Counted from the stretch's first letter, positions 16,823 through 24,965 are shown. The stretch is 30,016 nucleotides of DNA from Prorocentrum cordatum (GCA_963575745.1 CAUYUJ010014541.1:180222-210237), one strand, 5' to 3'. Program-made: numbers and translations. The notes: generated by a model from the sequence alone, not told the origin.

Positions 16823-18040
16823 ATGGCTGTCGCTGGTGTCGCGAAGCCTGGTCTGCACGTCGGGCAGAAGGTGCTTCTCCTGTACGGGGACGAGCCGAAC
16901 CTCTGGCACGAGGCCAGCATCCTCCGCAAGAGCTCCGAGACGTGCTACCGGAGGATCCACGGGGAGGACCCTCCAGTGAACAATTGGCTCTGGTGGATTC
17001 TGACAGTGGACGGCGACGTGTACCCGCAGGATCTCTCCGTGCCCGGGGACCTACAGGCCCTTCGGTTGCTTGACGCCGGAGGAGAGGTGACTGGAACGAT
17101 GTTTGGGCGAGACCACGACCCGGTGTCACGATATGGCTTCGGGGCAGGTCGGCGGGAAGGCCCTCTCGATGTGCCTCTCTTTCTCCGTGCCAAGGCGGTG
17201 GCCGACGAGGAGGAGCGCAAGGAAGGAGGCCATGGGGACGCTCTCGTGTCCAAGTCGCCTCCTCCCGCTGCGAGTGGGAAGATCTGGCGGATAGCCTTTT
17301 CATCAGATCAGTCTTTCAGTCGTGGCGCCGAGTATCCGTCGGGAGTCGAGGGCCATCAGTTCACTCTCGTGAAGAAGGGCGATGCTGACGCCATGATGGT
17401 GGTTACTCCTGGGGGGGTCCTGCAGTGCTACTCCGCCGCCGCCGACTCGATCGACGAGGGCGCCGACACACGGACCCTCCCAGTGGTGTGGCGGAACAAC
17501 GCCCGCCGTCGTCGCTTTGTGGAGGCCGTCGACCTGATGCAGCATCACGACTACGGCGACTCCCCTCTCGAGGGGGAGGCTTCAATTCTCTGGTGCCTGG
17601 AGGAGATCGCTCGAAGTGGAGAGGGTGGTCCCGTCCAGCGTCATTACAACTGGGCCCACCAGTTGAACTCGAGTGGCGACCGCTCGGTGCACGAGCACTT
17701 CTGCATCATGAAGGTTCTCGAGCTGGCGGCCGAGGTCGACCAGCTCAACATCCCCACGCTGGTCTCTCTGGAGGCGCTCGGGAGGCGTGCCGCGCTGATC
17801 GAGCAGGCGCACCTCGACTCTCCTGGCAGCCCCGACTACACCGGGGCCGACGACTTCATGGGCTGGGGGCCGGGCCGTGGCAGGGCTCTGGTGGCCCCAA
17901 CTTTGGTCAAGCACGTGGCTGAGAAGGCTCGTGACAAGGCGTCGGTATATAAGGAGTTGCGCAAGCACAATGAGGAGCTTCGTTTGGGGAAGCCGCCCAA
18001 AGGCCCCAAGAAGGAGGGCCAGGGCGGCGATCATTCATGA
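16823..18040 (+). CDS. Gag-like protein of the YR retrotransposon
   Basis: The frame is intact over 405 codons from the ATG at 16823 (MAVAGVAKPGLHVGQKVLLL); it is open a little further upstream, but this ATG begins the protein-like part and has G at +4. I recognise no zinc knuckle or named capsid domain. The gag role is inferred from its place before reverse transcriptase, its length and a basic C-terminus (LRLGKPPKGPKKEGQGG). The N-terminal 60 residues are rich in Trp and hydrophobics (NNWLWWILTVDGDVYPQDLS). Later segments look helical, for example HFCIMKVLELAAEVDQL and KHVAEKARDKASVYKELRK. The stop TGA at 18038-18040 shares bases with the ATG at 18037, giving an ATGA overlap with pol. That arrangement permits stop-and-restart translation from one transcript. 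Confidence 0.75.
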   Translation: MAVAGVAKPGLHVGQKVLLLYGDEPNLWHEASILRKSSETCYRRIHGEDPPVNNWLWWILTVDGDVYPQDLSVPGDLQALRLLDAGGEVTGTMFGRDHDPVSRYGFGAGRREGPLDVPLFLRAKAVADEEERKEGGHGDALVSKSPPPAASGKIWRIAFSSDQSFSRGAEYPSGVEGHQFTLVKKGDADAMMVVTPGGVLQCYSAAADSIDEGADTRTLPVVWRNNARRRRFVEAVDLMQHHDYGDSPLEGEASILWCLEEIARSGEGGPVQRHYNWAHQLNSSGDRSVHEHFCIMKVLELAAEVDQLNIPTLVSLEALGRRAALIEQAHLDSPGSPDYTGADDFMGWGPGRGRALVAPTLVKHVAEKARDKASVYKELRKHNEELRLGKPPKGPKKEGQGGDHS

Positions 18041-18444
18041 TGAACGGCGATGGCCCCTCCCGCGGCCCGAGGGCGGGGCCGAGATCTAGGGCACTCCCGG
18101 CCACGCGGCTGGGCTTTCTCGCTGGAGTCGTCGCTGAGGAGCGTGACGTCCCGCGGGAGCTTCTTCCTCTACCGCATGTGCCTCAGGAGCCGATCGCTGG
18201 CCCCCACCTCTCCCGAGGAGTTCGGCAGCGAGTCCAAGGGCGACGTCGGCTCACGGACGAGGTGAATGAGAGCATTTGGGCCCTCAACTGGCTCGTGGGT
18301 TCTTCCACCGCCAATACCAAGTTTTCTTCTCTTGGACAGCGGGCCACCGTTGACCACCTGTGCGAGACCAATTCTTTTCGGCCGAGGAAGCCACGCGTGC
18401 GCTTCTCGGCAGCAGAGTCCCTTATGGCGGGGACGATGACTTGA
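18037..18444 (+). CDS. Pol, N-terminal segment
   Basis: It starts in the ATGA overlap with gag and is the beginning of pol. The protein-like part runs to about 18378 (DEVNESIWALNWLVG, then ATVDHLCETNSF), after which the reading continues in the next frame at SAEEATRALLG. The switch lies at a run of four T (18375-18378), so one T appears to be missing; the remaining codons to 18444 are out of frame. The function of this N-terminal segment is unknown. It precedes reverse transcriptase as a linker or accessory region in the pol of such elements. Confidence 0.6.
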   Translation: MMNGDGPSRGPRAGPRSRALPATRLGFLAGVVAEERDVPRELLPLPHVPQEPIAGPHLSRGVRQRVQGRRRLTDEVNESIWALNWLVGSSTANTKFSSLGQRATVDHLCETNSFRPRKPRVRFSAAESLMAGTMT

Positions 18445-19439
18445 CAGTGGTTCCCTACGACCGTGCTCTGGTGTCTATCCCCGGTGACGGGCGAGTTCCC
18501 GCGCCCCTTGCCGAGGCGTTGCCGCCGGGCGCCGCAAAGATGATCGTAGATTTTGACACCCACCTGCTCAAGGACGACGACCAGTGGGGGGCGGAGGTGG
18601 AGCGTGGTCTCGAGCACATCGGTTCTTACATGGACCCGCGGCTCCGCTGCAGCCGCCGCAGTTATCTCATTTTCATCGGGGACCTGTTCAGAGGTGGGCT
18701 TCTCGCCTGGCGACGGGCCGACCAAGTTCGAGGTAGGATCTCGGTATTTTTTGTACGTGAGAAGTCGGGCAAGCAGCGCCTCGTCGTCGACTGCAGGCGT
18801 GTCAACGCCCGCTTCCGAGAGTGCCCCCACGTGCCGATGGGTTCGGGATCGTCCTGGGCCGACGTCGTGATGGACACGGACACCGACATGTATCTCTCGC
18901 TTAGTGACGTGAAGGACTACTTTTACGCCTGCGGGCTGCCGCCGGGCCTCGAGAGCTTCTTTTGCCTCCCCGACATCACTGGGGAGGAGCTGAAGGTGGT
19001 CGCCCAGGGCGACCCCGCCTTTGGATCCTTGTGGGGCTCCACGGCGGTCGCCCCCGCTATGAAGGTGATGCCGATGGGGTGGACTTGGAGTTTCTTCTTC
19101 GCGCTGGTCTTGCACGCTCACCAGGTCCACCAGATCAGGCCCTGGTCGCCCGGCGCGGTCATGCAGGATCGCGTCCCTCCGCCTCCTTTCAGGACGGGGA
19201 CCGAGCTGGCTCTGCCCTACGGTGACAACTTCGTTGCGGCTGCCTCGTCTCTCGCTCGGGCCGACGCTCTCCGAGAAGATTGCAAGCGCCGGATGACCTC
19301 GCTCGGTTTCGAGGTCCACGAGGAGGAGGCTGCCCGCCACTGGGCCGAGTCTTTGGGGTCGCCATCGACGGACTCACTGGGGAGCATCGCCCTGGCCCTG
19401 TCAAGGCGCGGCGTCTCCGCCAGGTCTGTCGTCGCGTGA
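18360..19439 (+). CDS. Pol, reverse transcriptase domain
   Basis: RNA-dependent DNA polymerase that would copy the element's RNA. Counting from 18360, the fingers motif FFVREKSGKQRLVVDCRRVN is at residues 130-149. Motif A is SLSDVKDYFYAC at 180-191 (catalytic D183), the motif B region is MPMGWTWSFFFA at 237-248, and motif C is PYGDN at 286-290. Motif C normally reads YxDD; here the second Asp is Asn (AAC at 19227-19229). The GTG at 18360 is only the first codon after an upstream stop, not a real start. The true reading enters near 18379 from the previous frame. The domain leaves this frame at a run of four G (19355-19358), and the last 27 codons to 19439 are out of frame. Confidence 0.85.
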   Translation: MRDQFFSAEEATRALLGSRVPYGGDDDLTVVPYDRALVSIPGDGRVPAPLAEALPPGAAKMIVDFDTHLLKDDDQWGAEVERGLEHIGSYMDPRLRCSRRSYLIFIGDLFRGGLLAWRRADQVRGRISVFFVREKSGKQRLVVDCRRVNARFRECPHVPMGSGSSWADVVMDTDTDMYLSLSDVKDYFYACGLPPGLESFFCLPDITGEELKVVAQGDPAFGSLWGSTAVAPAMKVMPMGWTWSFFFALVLHAHQVHQIRPWSPGAVMQDRVPPPPFRTGTELALPYGDNFVAAASSLARADALREDCKRRMTSLGFEVHEEEAARHWAESLGSPSTDSLGSIALALSRRGVSARSVVA

Positions 19440-20050
19440 GCCGCCAGCGACCCTGGCTTAGCGGTCGGCAGCTGGAGCGGCTCTTTGGACATGCTTCTTT
19501 CCAGTTTCTGGGGCATCGGCCGCTGCTCTCTGTCTTCCGCAGTTGCTGCACCTTCGCGCAGTGCCACTACCTCCGACCGCGACGGCTCTGGCGGACCGCC
19601 GCCGAGGAGCTCCGTGCTGCCGCTGCTCTGTTGCCCTTCGCACGGGCCAACATGCGGCGGCCCTGGGCTTCTGAGGTGGAAGTGTTCGACGCCAGTCCCG
19701 CCGGCTGCGGGATCATGGCGGCGGCCCTGCCCGAGGAGGTGGTCCCTGAGATCGGGGGGGTCGATGAGAGGTGGCGTTGCGCTTTCCAGTACGAGCAACC
19801 TGGCGGGCCTCGTGAGCACGCCCTCCGTTCGGCCCCTCCTGTCGAGCAGTCCTTCAGCAACGTTGAGTCCGTCCTCCCTCGCGACTGGTCTCGGCGACGG
19901 TGGCAGCCCGCGCAGGACTTCCCTGAGGTCCCGGCGTCCATCTTCAAAGATTTTGACTGGCGCGAGTGCGTGGCTGGCCGCTGGAGAGACGAGGAGCATA
20001 TCACTATGCTTGAGGGGCGCACGGGGTTGATATCTGCGCGGCGCACCTGA
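19358..20050 (+). CDS. Pol, connection region and first half of RNase H
   Basis: The reading resumes here in the third frame with VAIDG after the G-run shift and continues through a connection region (about 19420-19660). It then enters RNase H, which degrades the RNA strand of the hybrid. The first catalytic Asp is in VEVFDASPAGCGIMAA (GAC at 19688), and the catalytic Glu is in EEHITMLEGRTG (GAG at 20012). The frame stops at TGA 20048-20050, inside the domain; the next codons in the same frame carry the rest of RNase H. The stop is therefore a point mutation, a readthrough site or an error, not the end of the protein. Confidence 0.75.
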   Translation, partial: VAIDGLTGEHRPGPVKARRLRQVCRRVSRQRPWLSGRQLERLFGHASFQFLGHRPLLSVFRSCCTFAQCHYLRPRRLWRTAAEELRAAAALLPFARANMRRPWASEVEVFDASPAGCGIMAAALPEEVVPEIGGVDERWRCAFQYEQPGGPREHALRSAPPVEQSFSNVESVLPRDWSRRRWQPAQDFPEVPASIFKDFDWRECVAGRWRDEEHITMLEGRTGLISARRT

Positions 20051-20697
20051 CGGTCGCTGTCCAATCGAGGCAAGCGGCATCTCAAGATAGGTGACAATCT
20101 GCGTATGATTCTTGCCTTTGCCAAGGGACGTGCGGACAACTTCGGCTTGCTGGTGCTTTGCAGGAAAAATGCCGCGTTCACGGTTGCAATGGCCATGACG
20201 ATTCGATGGCGTTGGGTTCCTTCAGAGATCAATGTTGCTGATGCCGCCTCTCGTCGTTATCTTACTGAGGATCACCGCAGCCGCGAGCGAGGCCTGGCCC
20301 GCCTCAAGCTTCTTCGAGGCTCGGGCTCGGGGCCACCCGCGGCAGCTCGCGTGGGTGATGAGCCGGCCGCTGCCGCCTACACAGGCCAAGCGGTCCCGTG
20401 GCGAGGCATCTGCTGGTCTCCCACAGGGGCCCGCCGGCAGCCGCCCAGTCAAGGAGCCGCGGGTCTCACGGGTGCTGCAGGCGCCGCATCGCCAGGCGTG
20501 CGCCACCCCCCGCGACGGCAGCCGGGGGTTGCCGCCTCCGACGCACCGCCGCATGGCGGGGGCCGCCTCAGCGCGGACGCTGCCCGCAAGCTTCAGATCT
20601 TAGCGCGGCGGGCGCGGGCGAGGACCCGCCGAGCGGCCGTCGAGGCGGGGGGCCGCGAGATGCAGGAGGAGCTCGAGCTGAAGGGGATCATGGTGAG
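20051..20697 (+). CDS. Pol, second half of RNase H and linker
   Basis: Same frame as the preceding segment, beyond the TGA. KRHLKIGDNLRMILAFAKG carries the third catalytic Asp (GAC at 20093), and WVPSEINVADAASR carries the fourth (GAT at 20240). All four RNase H acidic residues are thus present across the stop. A Pro/Ala/Gly/Arg-rich linker follows (about 20290-20620). It ends in a helix, RKLQILARRARARTRRAAVE, before the recombinase. The frame stays open to 21361 but is meaningless after 20698-20702. There a run of five C seems to contain one extra base and the reading moves to the recombinase frame. Confidence 0.65.
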
Positions 20698-20708
20698 CCC
20701 CCATCGAG

Positions 20709-22376
20709 ATGAAGTCCGTCGGCAAGCAGTCGATCCCCTGCTATCTCCAGAAGTTCAGGGAGTTCTTGGACTTCGTGGTCGACCACGGGTTCGACATCCA
20801 CAAGGACGAGGACGTGGACGAGGCGCTGGTGCAGCTGATGGACCTGTTGTACTTGGATGGGTGGCAGGTCGACCAGGGCGAGAAGCTGCTCGCGGCGGTG
20901 AAGCTCGGCATCCCGCGCTTCTCCAGAGCGGGGCTGGGCGGCCTGCCGCGCGCGGCCCGCGCCCTCCGCGGGTTTCGGAAGGCCGCTCCCGTGGCCTGCC
21001 GCTTCGGGCTGCCGCGCGCGTGGGTCGTCGCGATCATCGCGGCGATGCTCTGGCGCGGGAGGCTGGAGAGCGCCCGCCGGGTGGTGGTGATGCACGATGC
21101 GTACCTGCGCACTGGCGAGGCGACGCGGCTCCGGGCCGAGGACTTCGCCCCACCGGTCGGAGACCATCGCGGCCACCAGCGCGGCGTGCTCATCCTCGGC
21201 TCCTCGAGCGCCGGGGTCCCCACCAAGACGGGCGTGCTGGACGACGCGGCCACCCTGTCGGACTGGGACTTTCCCACCAGCAAGGTACTGGAGCTTTTGA
21301 AGGCCCAGCGGGCCCCGCACGAGCCCCTGTTCGTCACGAAGCCCGCTGCCCTCAGGAATGACTTCGATCAGGCGTGCCTCGACCTCGGGCTCGACAAGCG
21401 GAACCTCACGAGCTACCAGCTCCGCCACAGCGGCCCGAGCCGAGACGCCCTCCTCGGGCGACGCACGCTTCCCGACATCATGAAGCGCGGCAGGTGGGCC
21501 ACCCTCCCTTCGGTGAAAAGGTACGAGAGGCACGGAGTGATGCAGAAGGCGCTGGCCAGCAGCTCGAAGGAGCTGCTCGACTTCGCCGCGGCTGTCGAGT
21601 CCTCCATCGTGGGAGGGAGCGCTCCTTGGACGGCCGCCCCAGGTGGCCAAGCCGCCCCGTGCCTGAAGCGCCGAGTTGCAGCCGAGATCTTCTCCGGCCC
21701 AGGGCAGCTCGCCCGCGCTCTCGCCCGGAGCGGAGCCCCCACTGAGGCCTACGACGTCGCCGATGGCCCCGGTGCTGATCTGTTGCGGCCGGGCGTCGTG
21801 AGGCTTCTTCGTGACAAAATTCGTGCTGGCTCTTTTTGTTTCATGTGGTTCGGCGTGCCGTGCAACATTTTCTCTCGTGCCACTGATCGGCCTAATGGGC
21901 CGCGCCCTCTCCGCTCAAACACTTATCTGTATGGTTTGCCCAACCTCGATGCGAAGCAGCGTGCACGAGTGTCGAACGCCAACAGGTTAGTGCGTGTCGT
22001 GTGTAGTCTAGCTCGTGAATGCAACAAATGTCACGTTCCATGGGTCATAGAGAATCCTCGGACCTCCCGCCTGTGGCTTTTAGATGAGATACAGATTCTT
22101 GAGAGGAAAGCGTCCGCCGTTGTGCTAGATTATTGCATGTATGGGACGCCCTGGAGAAAGAGCATTCGTTTTGTTGGCACTCTCCCGGGTCTGGAATCGT
22201 GGGAGCGCCGATGTACGGGGAGAGTGTGTCGACGCACTGGCCACCGCCACCAGGCCCTCGAAGGCAAAGACGCCTCAGGTATTTTCTGGACCAGGCGGGC
22301 GGAGCCATGTCCCACTTCTCTCTGCAAGGCTATCTCCTCCTCTGTCGTCGCCTCCCTCCCTCCTCTCCCTCATTAG
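20709..22376 (+). CDS. Pol, tyrosine recombinase fused to C5-methyltransferase-like domain
   Basis: From the ATG at 20709, 555 codons; the frame is open from 20697 and probably continues pol. Residues 1-100 look like the core-binding domain of tyrosine recombinases (YLQKFREFLDFV). The catalytic domain has R134 in AYLRTGEATRLRAEDF, a Y236-x-x-R239-H240 box in SYQLRHSGPSRDAL, W263 and the nucleophile Y272 in SVKRYERH. This enzyme would integrate the circular DNA copy. Residues 323-540 resemble DNA cytosine-5 methyltransferases: motif I AAEIFSGPGQLARALA, a Pro-Cys dipeptide in WFGVPCNIFSRA (C385), and WVIENPRTSRLW where such enzymes have ENV. DIRS-group elements often carry a Dam-like adenine methylase instead. 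The stop is 22 bases before repeat B1. Recombinase assignment is firm; methyltransferase activity is inferred. Confidence 0.82.
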   Translation: MKSVGKQSIPCYLQKFREFLDFVVDHGFDIHKDEDVDEALVQLMDLLYLDGWQVDQGEKLLAAVKLGIPRFSRAGLGGLPRAARALRGFRKAAPVACRFGLPRAWVVAIIAAMLWRGRLESARRVVVMHDAYLRTGEATRLRAEDFAPPVGDHRGHQRGVLILGSSSAGVPTKTGVLDDAATLSDWDFPTSKVLELLKAQRAPHEPLFVTKPAALRNDFDQACLDLGLDKRNLTSYQLRHSGPSRDALLGRRTLPDIMKRGRWATLPSVKRYERHGVMQKALASSSKELLDFAAAVESSIVGGSAPWTAAPGGQAAPCLKRRVAAEIFSGPGQLARALARSGAPTEAYDVADGPGADLLRPGVVRLLRDKIRAGSFCFMWFGVPCNIFSRATDRPNGPRPLRSNTYLYGLPNLDAKQRARVSNANRLVRVVCSLARECNKCHVPWVIENPRTSRLWLLDEIQILERKASAVVLDYCMYGTPWRKSIRFVGTLPGLESWERRCTGRVCRRTGHRHQALEGKDASGIFWTRRAEPCPTSLCKAISSSVVASLPPLPH

Positions 22377-22398
22377 AACAGCTTCTGGTGCTGGGGAC

Positions 22399-22525
22399 GG
22401 GTTGTGGGCCCTCCCCGTCTGTGTACGTCTCATCGTGACAGTTTAGCTCGGGCCCAGTCTTTAGGCAGGCGATGCTTCTAGGTAGCATCTTGATATGATT
22501 CCAGTTTCTCTGGTCTTGGCATAAA
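22399..22525 (+). repeat. Split direct repeat B1 (internal)
   Basis: 127 bp from GGGTTGTGGGCCC to TTGGCATAAA. It matches 22665-22791 at equal length with about four substitutions. It abuts repeat A2 across six bases, GGAGTT. Confidence 0.9.
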
Positions 22526-22531
22526 GGAGTT

Positions 22532-22631
22532 CTTGAAGGATGGGGTACTCCTGGTGCCTGGGCCGTCTCATACGTGTGTCGCCGTGGGCCTGTTTTCCGT
22601 TCCGCAATCCCACGGCTCAAGTTTTCAGGGT
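22532..22631 (+). repeat. Split direct repeat A2 (internal)
   Basis: 100-bp copy of the left terminal repeat, next to B1. The B1A2 junction is expected to equal the joined ends of a circular intermediate. Confidence 0.9.
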
Positions 22632-22664
22632 CCTCCTGCCTCCTCTCCTCCTCCACTTCCAACT

Positions 22665-22791
22665 GGGTTGTGGGCCCTCGCCGTCTGTGTACGCATCATC
22701 GTGACAGTTTCGCTCGGGCCCAGTCTTTAGGCAGGCGATGCTTCTAGGTAGCATCTTGATATGATTCCAGTTTCTCTGGTCTTGGCATAAA
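22665..22791 (+). repeat. Split direct repeat B2 (right terminus)
   Basis: Second copy of B1, separated from A2 by a 33-bp pyrimidine-rich spacer. It ends TTGGCATAAA and marks the right end of the element. Confidence 0.88.
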
Positions 22792-22792
22792 T

Positions 22793-22795
<3 letters not shown>

Positions 22796-22838
<43 letters not shown>
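22796..22838. repeat. (TA)n run right of the retrotransposon
   Basis: About 21 TA dinucleotides start within five bases of the right end of repeat B2. It may be the original insertion site or slippage afterwards. Confidence 0.9.
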
Positions 22839-22842
<4 letters not shown>

Positions 22843-23400
22843 TCTGATTTCGTGTATTTCCACAGTAACAAACTGTAACGAGAGGCAGAACGGGAAGGGA
22901 GGACGAATGAGAAAGAGCAGGACGAGGACTGTGAGAGGGTCGGGGGAATGAATCTATCGATGGGTGAGCTATTTGTGGTCAGGCCATGACCAGCCGAGGT
23001 GTGGAACGACAGTTCCTCGCGGACGATGTCCAACTTTCAGGCGCTACCTGGGGGGGGGCCGTGTGCAGGATATACTCAGCCTTCGCGTAGAGGGCGTGAC
23101 ATGGGAAAGCCCTATACCGACTGCCAGCATACACAGGTATGGCACTACCAGGACCTCGAAGTTCGGTGGGAACCAGCACCAGATGAGATGGCCAGCAAGA
23201 CAAGACAAAACTAACCCGTTTCCATCGAAGCTGGGTTCCCTAAGTCGATACGATACATGTGCATACACACCTATACGTGTTTAGATGATGTGGCGCTCGA
23301 GTTATTTGACCCAGGTTCGTTCTATTTTGTTTCGCGGATCTTTTGGGGAATCTCCTTCAAATGAAGTTCTAACCCTCCCTCCCTCCAGGCTCCGCCGCAG
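22839..23400. other. Non-coding stretch without recognisable features
   Basis: Unique-looking sequence with short open frames on both strands and no domain, RNA or repeat I can support. Confidence 0.5.
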
Positions 23401-23929
23401 GCACCCGGAATTATAATGATTTCAAGTTGCGGCCGTACCCCCAAATTGGAGGCATCCCCCCTTGCGTTGCCCAGGAACCCACAGGAATTCAACAGAGACA
23501 TGGAGATCTTCGGAGAAGCTCATAGAAGCTCCCCAGAGGATTCAGGGGGGGAGGGGTCGTGGGGAGCCCCTGCGGAGCCCCTGCGAATCTTTGGGGGCGC
23601 CCTTGAGGAGCCTCTGGGTTGCCTCTGGGGAGTTTCTGGGGAGCCTTCTCACCGCGGGCAGGGGCTGAGGCCGAACATGTGTGGCTCTGACGGGGCGACG
23701 CAGGTAGAGCGCGGGCGTCGTGGGCGCGAAGGAGGAAGGATGCTATAACACGCCGTTTCGTTTGTTCTAAGTCTTGTTTCACACGCGTGGAACGCGCCTT
23801 GGGGGGCCTCTGAACTCTGGGCGGGTTCTGGGGGGGCTTCTGGGGACTCTTCAAATGCAGGACGAGGAAGGAAGTGGATGAGGAGCAGGAGGAGGCAAGG
23901 ACGAAGGGATGGAGGAGAGAGGGAGGGAG
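23401..23929. other. Mostly unique sequence with a short GGAGCCCCTG-type minisatellite
   Basis: Degenerate GAGCCCCTGCG / GAGCCTCTGGG units occur at about 23563-23652. The rest is GC-rich with no supported gene. Confidence 0.45.
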
Positions 23930-24965
23930 GCATGGGAAACGTTTCGAGTGGCAATGTATCGCCTCATTTTGGGGCCCAGACTGCAAGTCAAACAGTGTGT
24001 TTTTTCTCATCCAGTTTTCTGGTGGCCCACCCGTCCGTGGGTCACCCGATGTGCGCGCGCCGCATGGGAAACGTACTGAGTGGCAGTGCATCGCCTCATG
24101 CTGAGGCCCAGAATTCAAGTGAAACTAATTGTTTTTCTCGGCCAGTTTTCTGGTGACCCACCCGTGCGAGGGTCACCTGTTGTGCGCGCGCCATACGGGA
24201 AACGTATTGTGCGGGAATGCATCGCCTCATGTTGAGGCCCAGAATGCAAGTGCAATAATGGGTTTTTCTCAACCAGTTTTCTGGTGACCCACCCATCTGT
24301 GGGTCACCTGTTGTGCGCGCGCCGTACGGGAGACAGATTGAGTGGCGATTCATTGCCTCATGTTGAGGCCCAGAACTCAAGTGAAACAACTGGTTGTTCT
24401 CAATAAGTTATTTGCTGACCCAATCGTGCGTGGGCCTTCTGTTGTGCGCGCGCGCCGTACGGGAAACGTACTGAGTGGGAATACGTTGCCTCATGCTGAT
24501 GCCCAGAATGCAAGTGAAATAATCGGTTCTTCTGAGCTAGTTTTCTGGTGACCACCCGTCCGTGGATCATCAGTTGTGCGCGCGACGTACGGGAAACCTA
24601 TTGAGTGGCAATGCGTTGCCTCATGTTGATGCCCAGAAAGCAAGTGAAACAATTTGTTTTTCTCGACCAGTTTTCCGGTGACCCACCCGTCCATGGGTCA
24701 CCTGTTGTGCGCGCGCCGCACGGGAAACGTATTGAGCGGGAATGCATTGCCCCATGTCGTGGCCCAGAATGCAAGTGAACCAATTGTTTTTCTCAACCAG
24801 TTTTCTGGTGACCCGCACGTCCGTGGTTCAGTTATTGTGCGCGCGCCGTGTGTATGGGAAACGGATTGAGGCCCAGAGTGCAAGTGAAACATGTTTTTTC
24901 TCAATACTTTTTTTGTGACCCGCCCCGTCCGTGAGTCGCCTGTTGCGCGCGCGCCGTATGGGTCT
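23930..24965 (+). repeat. Tandem satellite of about 131 bp, eight units
   Basis: The GGGAAAC marker of each unit falls near 23934, 24066, 24197, 24328, 24461, 24591, 24722, 24856 and 24960, a period of 130-134 bp except the last (104). The unit order is GGGAAACGTA, TGCCTCATG, GGCCCAGAATGCAAGTGAA, a T-rich stretch, CCAGTTTTCTGGTGACC, GTGGGTCACCTGTTG and GCGCGCGCC. Most units can form a hairpin from GGTGACCCA and TGGGTCACC with a loop of about eight bases (perfect near 24677-24702). There are no unique spacers, so it is not a CRISPR array. The short Ser/His-rich frames are artefacts. Confidence 0.9.

Larger units (their letters stand above)
16345..22791 (+). mobile_element. Tyrosine-recombinase retrotransposon with split direct repeats
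   Basis: About 6.45 kb. The ends carry the split direct repeat pattern known from PAT/Ngaro-type DIRS-group elements: A1 (16345) - ORFs - B1 (22399) A2 (22532) - B2 (22665). Inside, in order, are a small possible membrane-protein ORF, a gag-like ORF, reverse transcriptase, RNase H and a tyrosine recombinase fused to a cytosine-methyltransferase-like domain. DIRS-group elements replicate through an RNA and a circular DNA intermediate, and integrate with the recombinase without a target duplication; I see no target duplication here. Repeat pairs are about 97% alike, so the insertion is not ancient. Pol has three one-base shifts and one TGA, so this copy is probably inactive unless those are sequencing errors. 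Confidence 0.9.

Noticed and set aside
18183-19340. 385-codon minus-strand frame opposite reverse transcriptase
   Set aside because: Shadow frame in GC-rich coding sequence; the plus strand carries clear reverse transcriptase motifs.
20688-21650. 320-codon minus-strand frame opposite the recombinase
   Set aside because: Shadow of the tyrosine recombinase, with no motif of its own.
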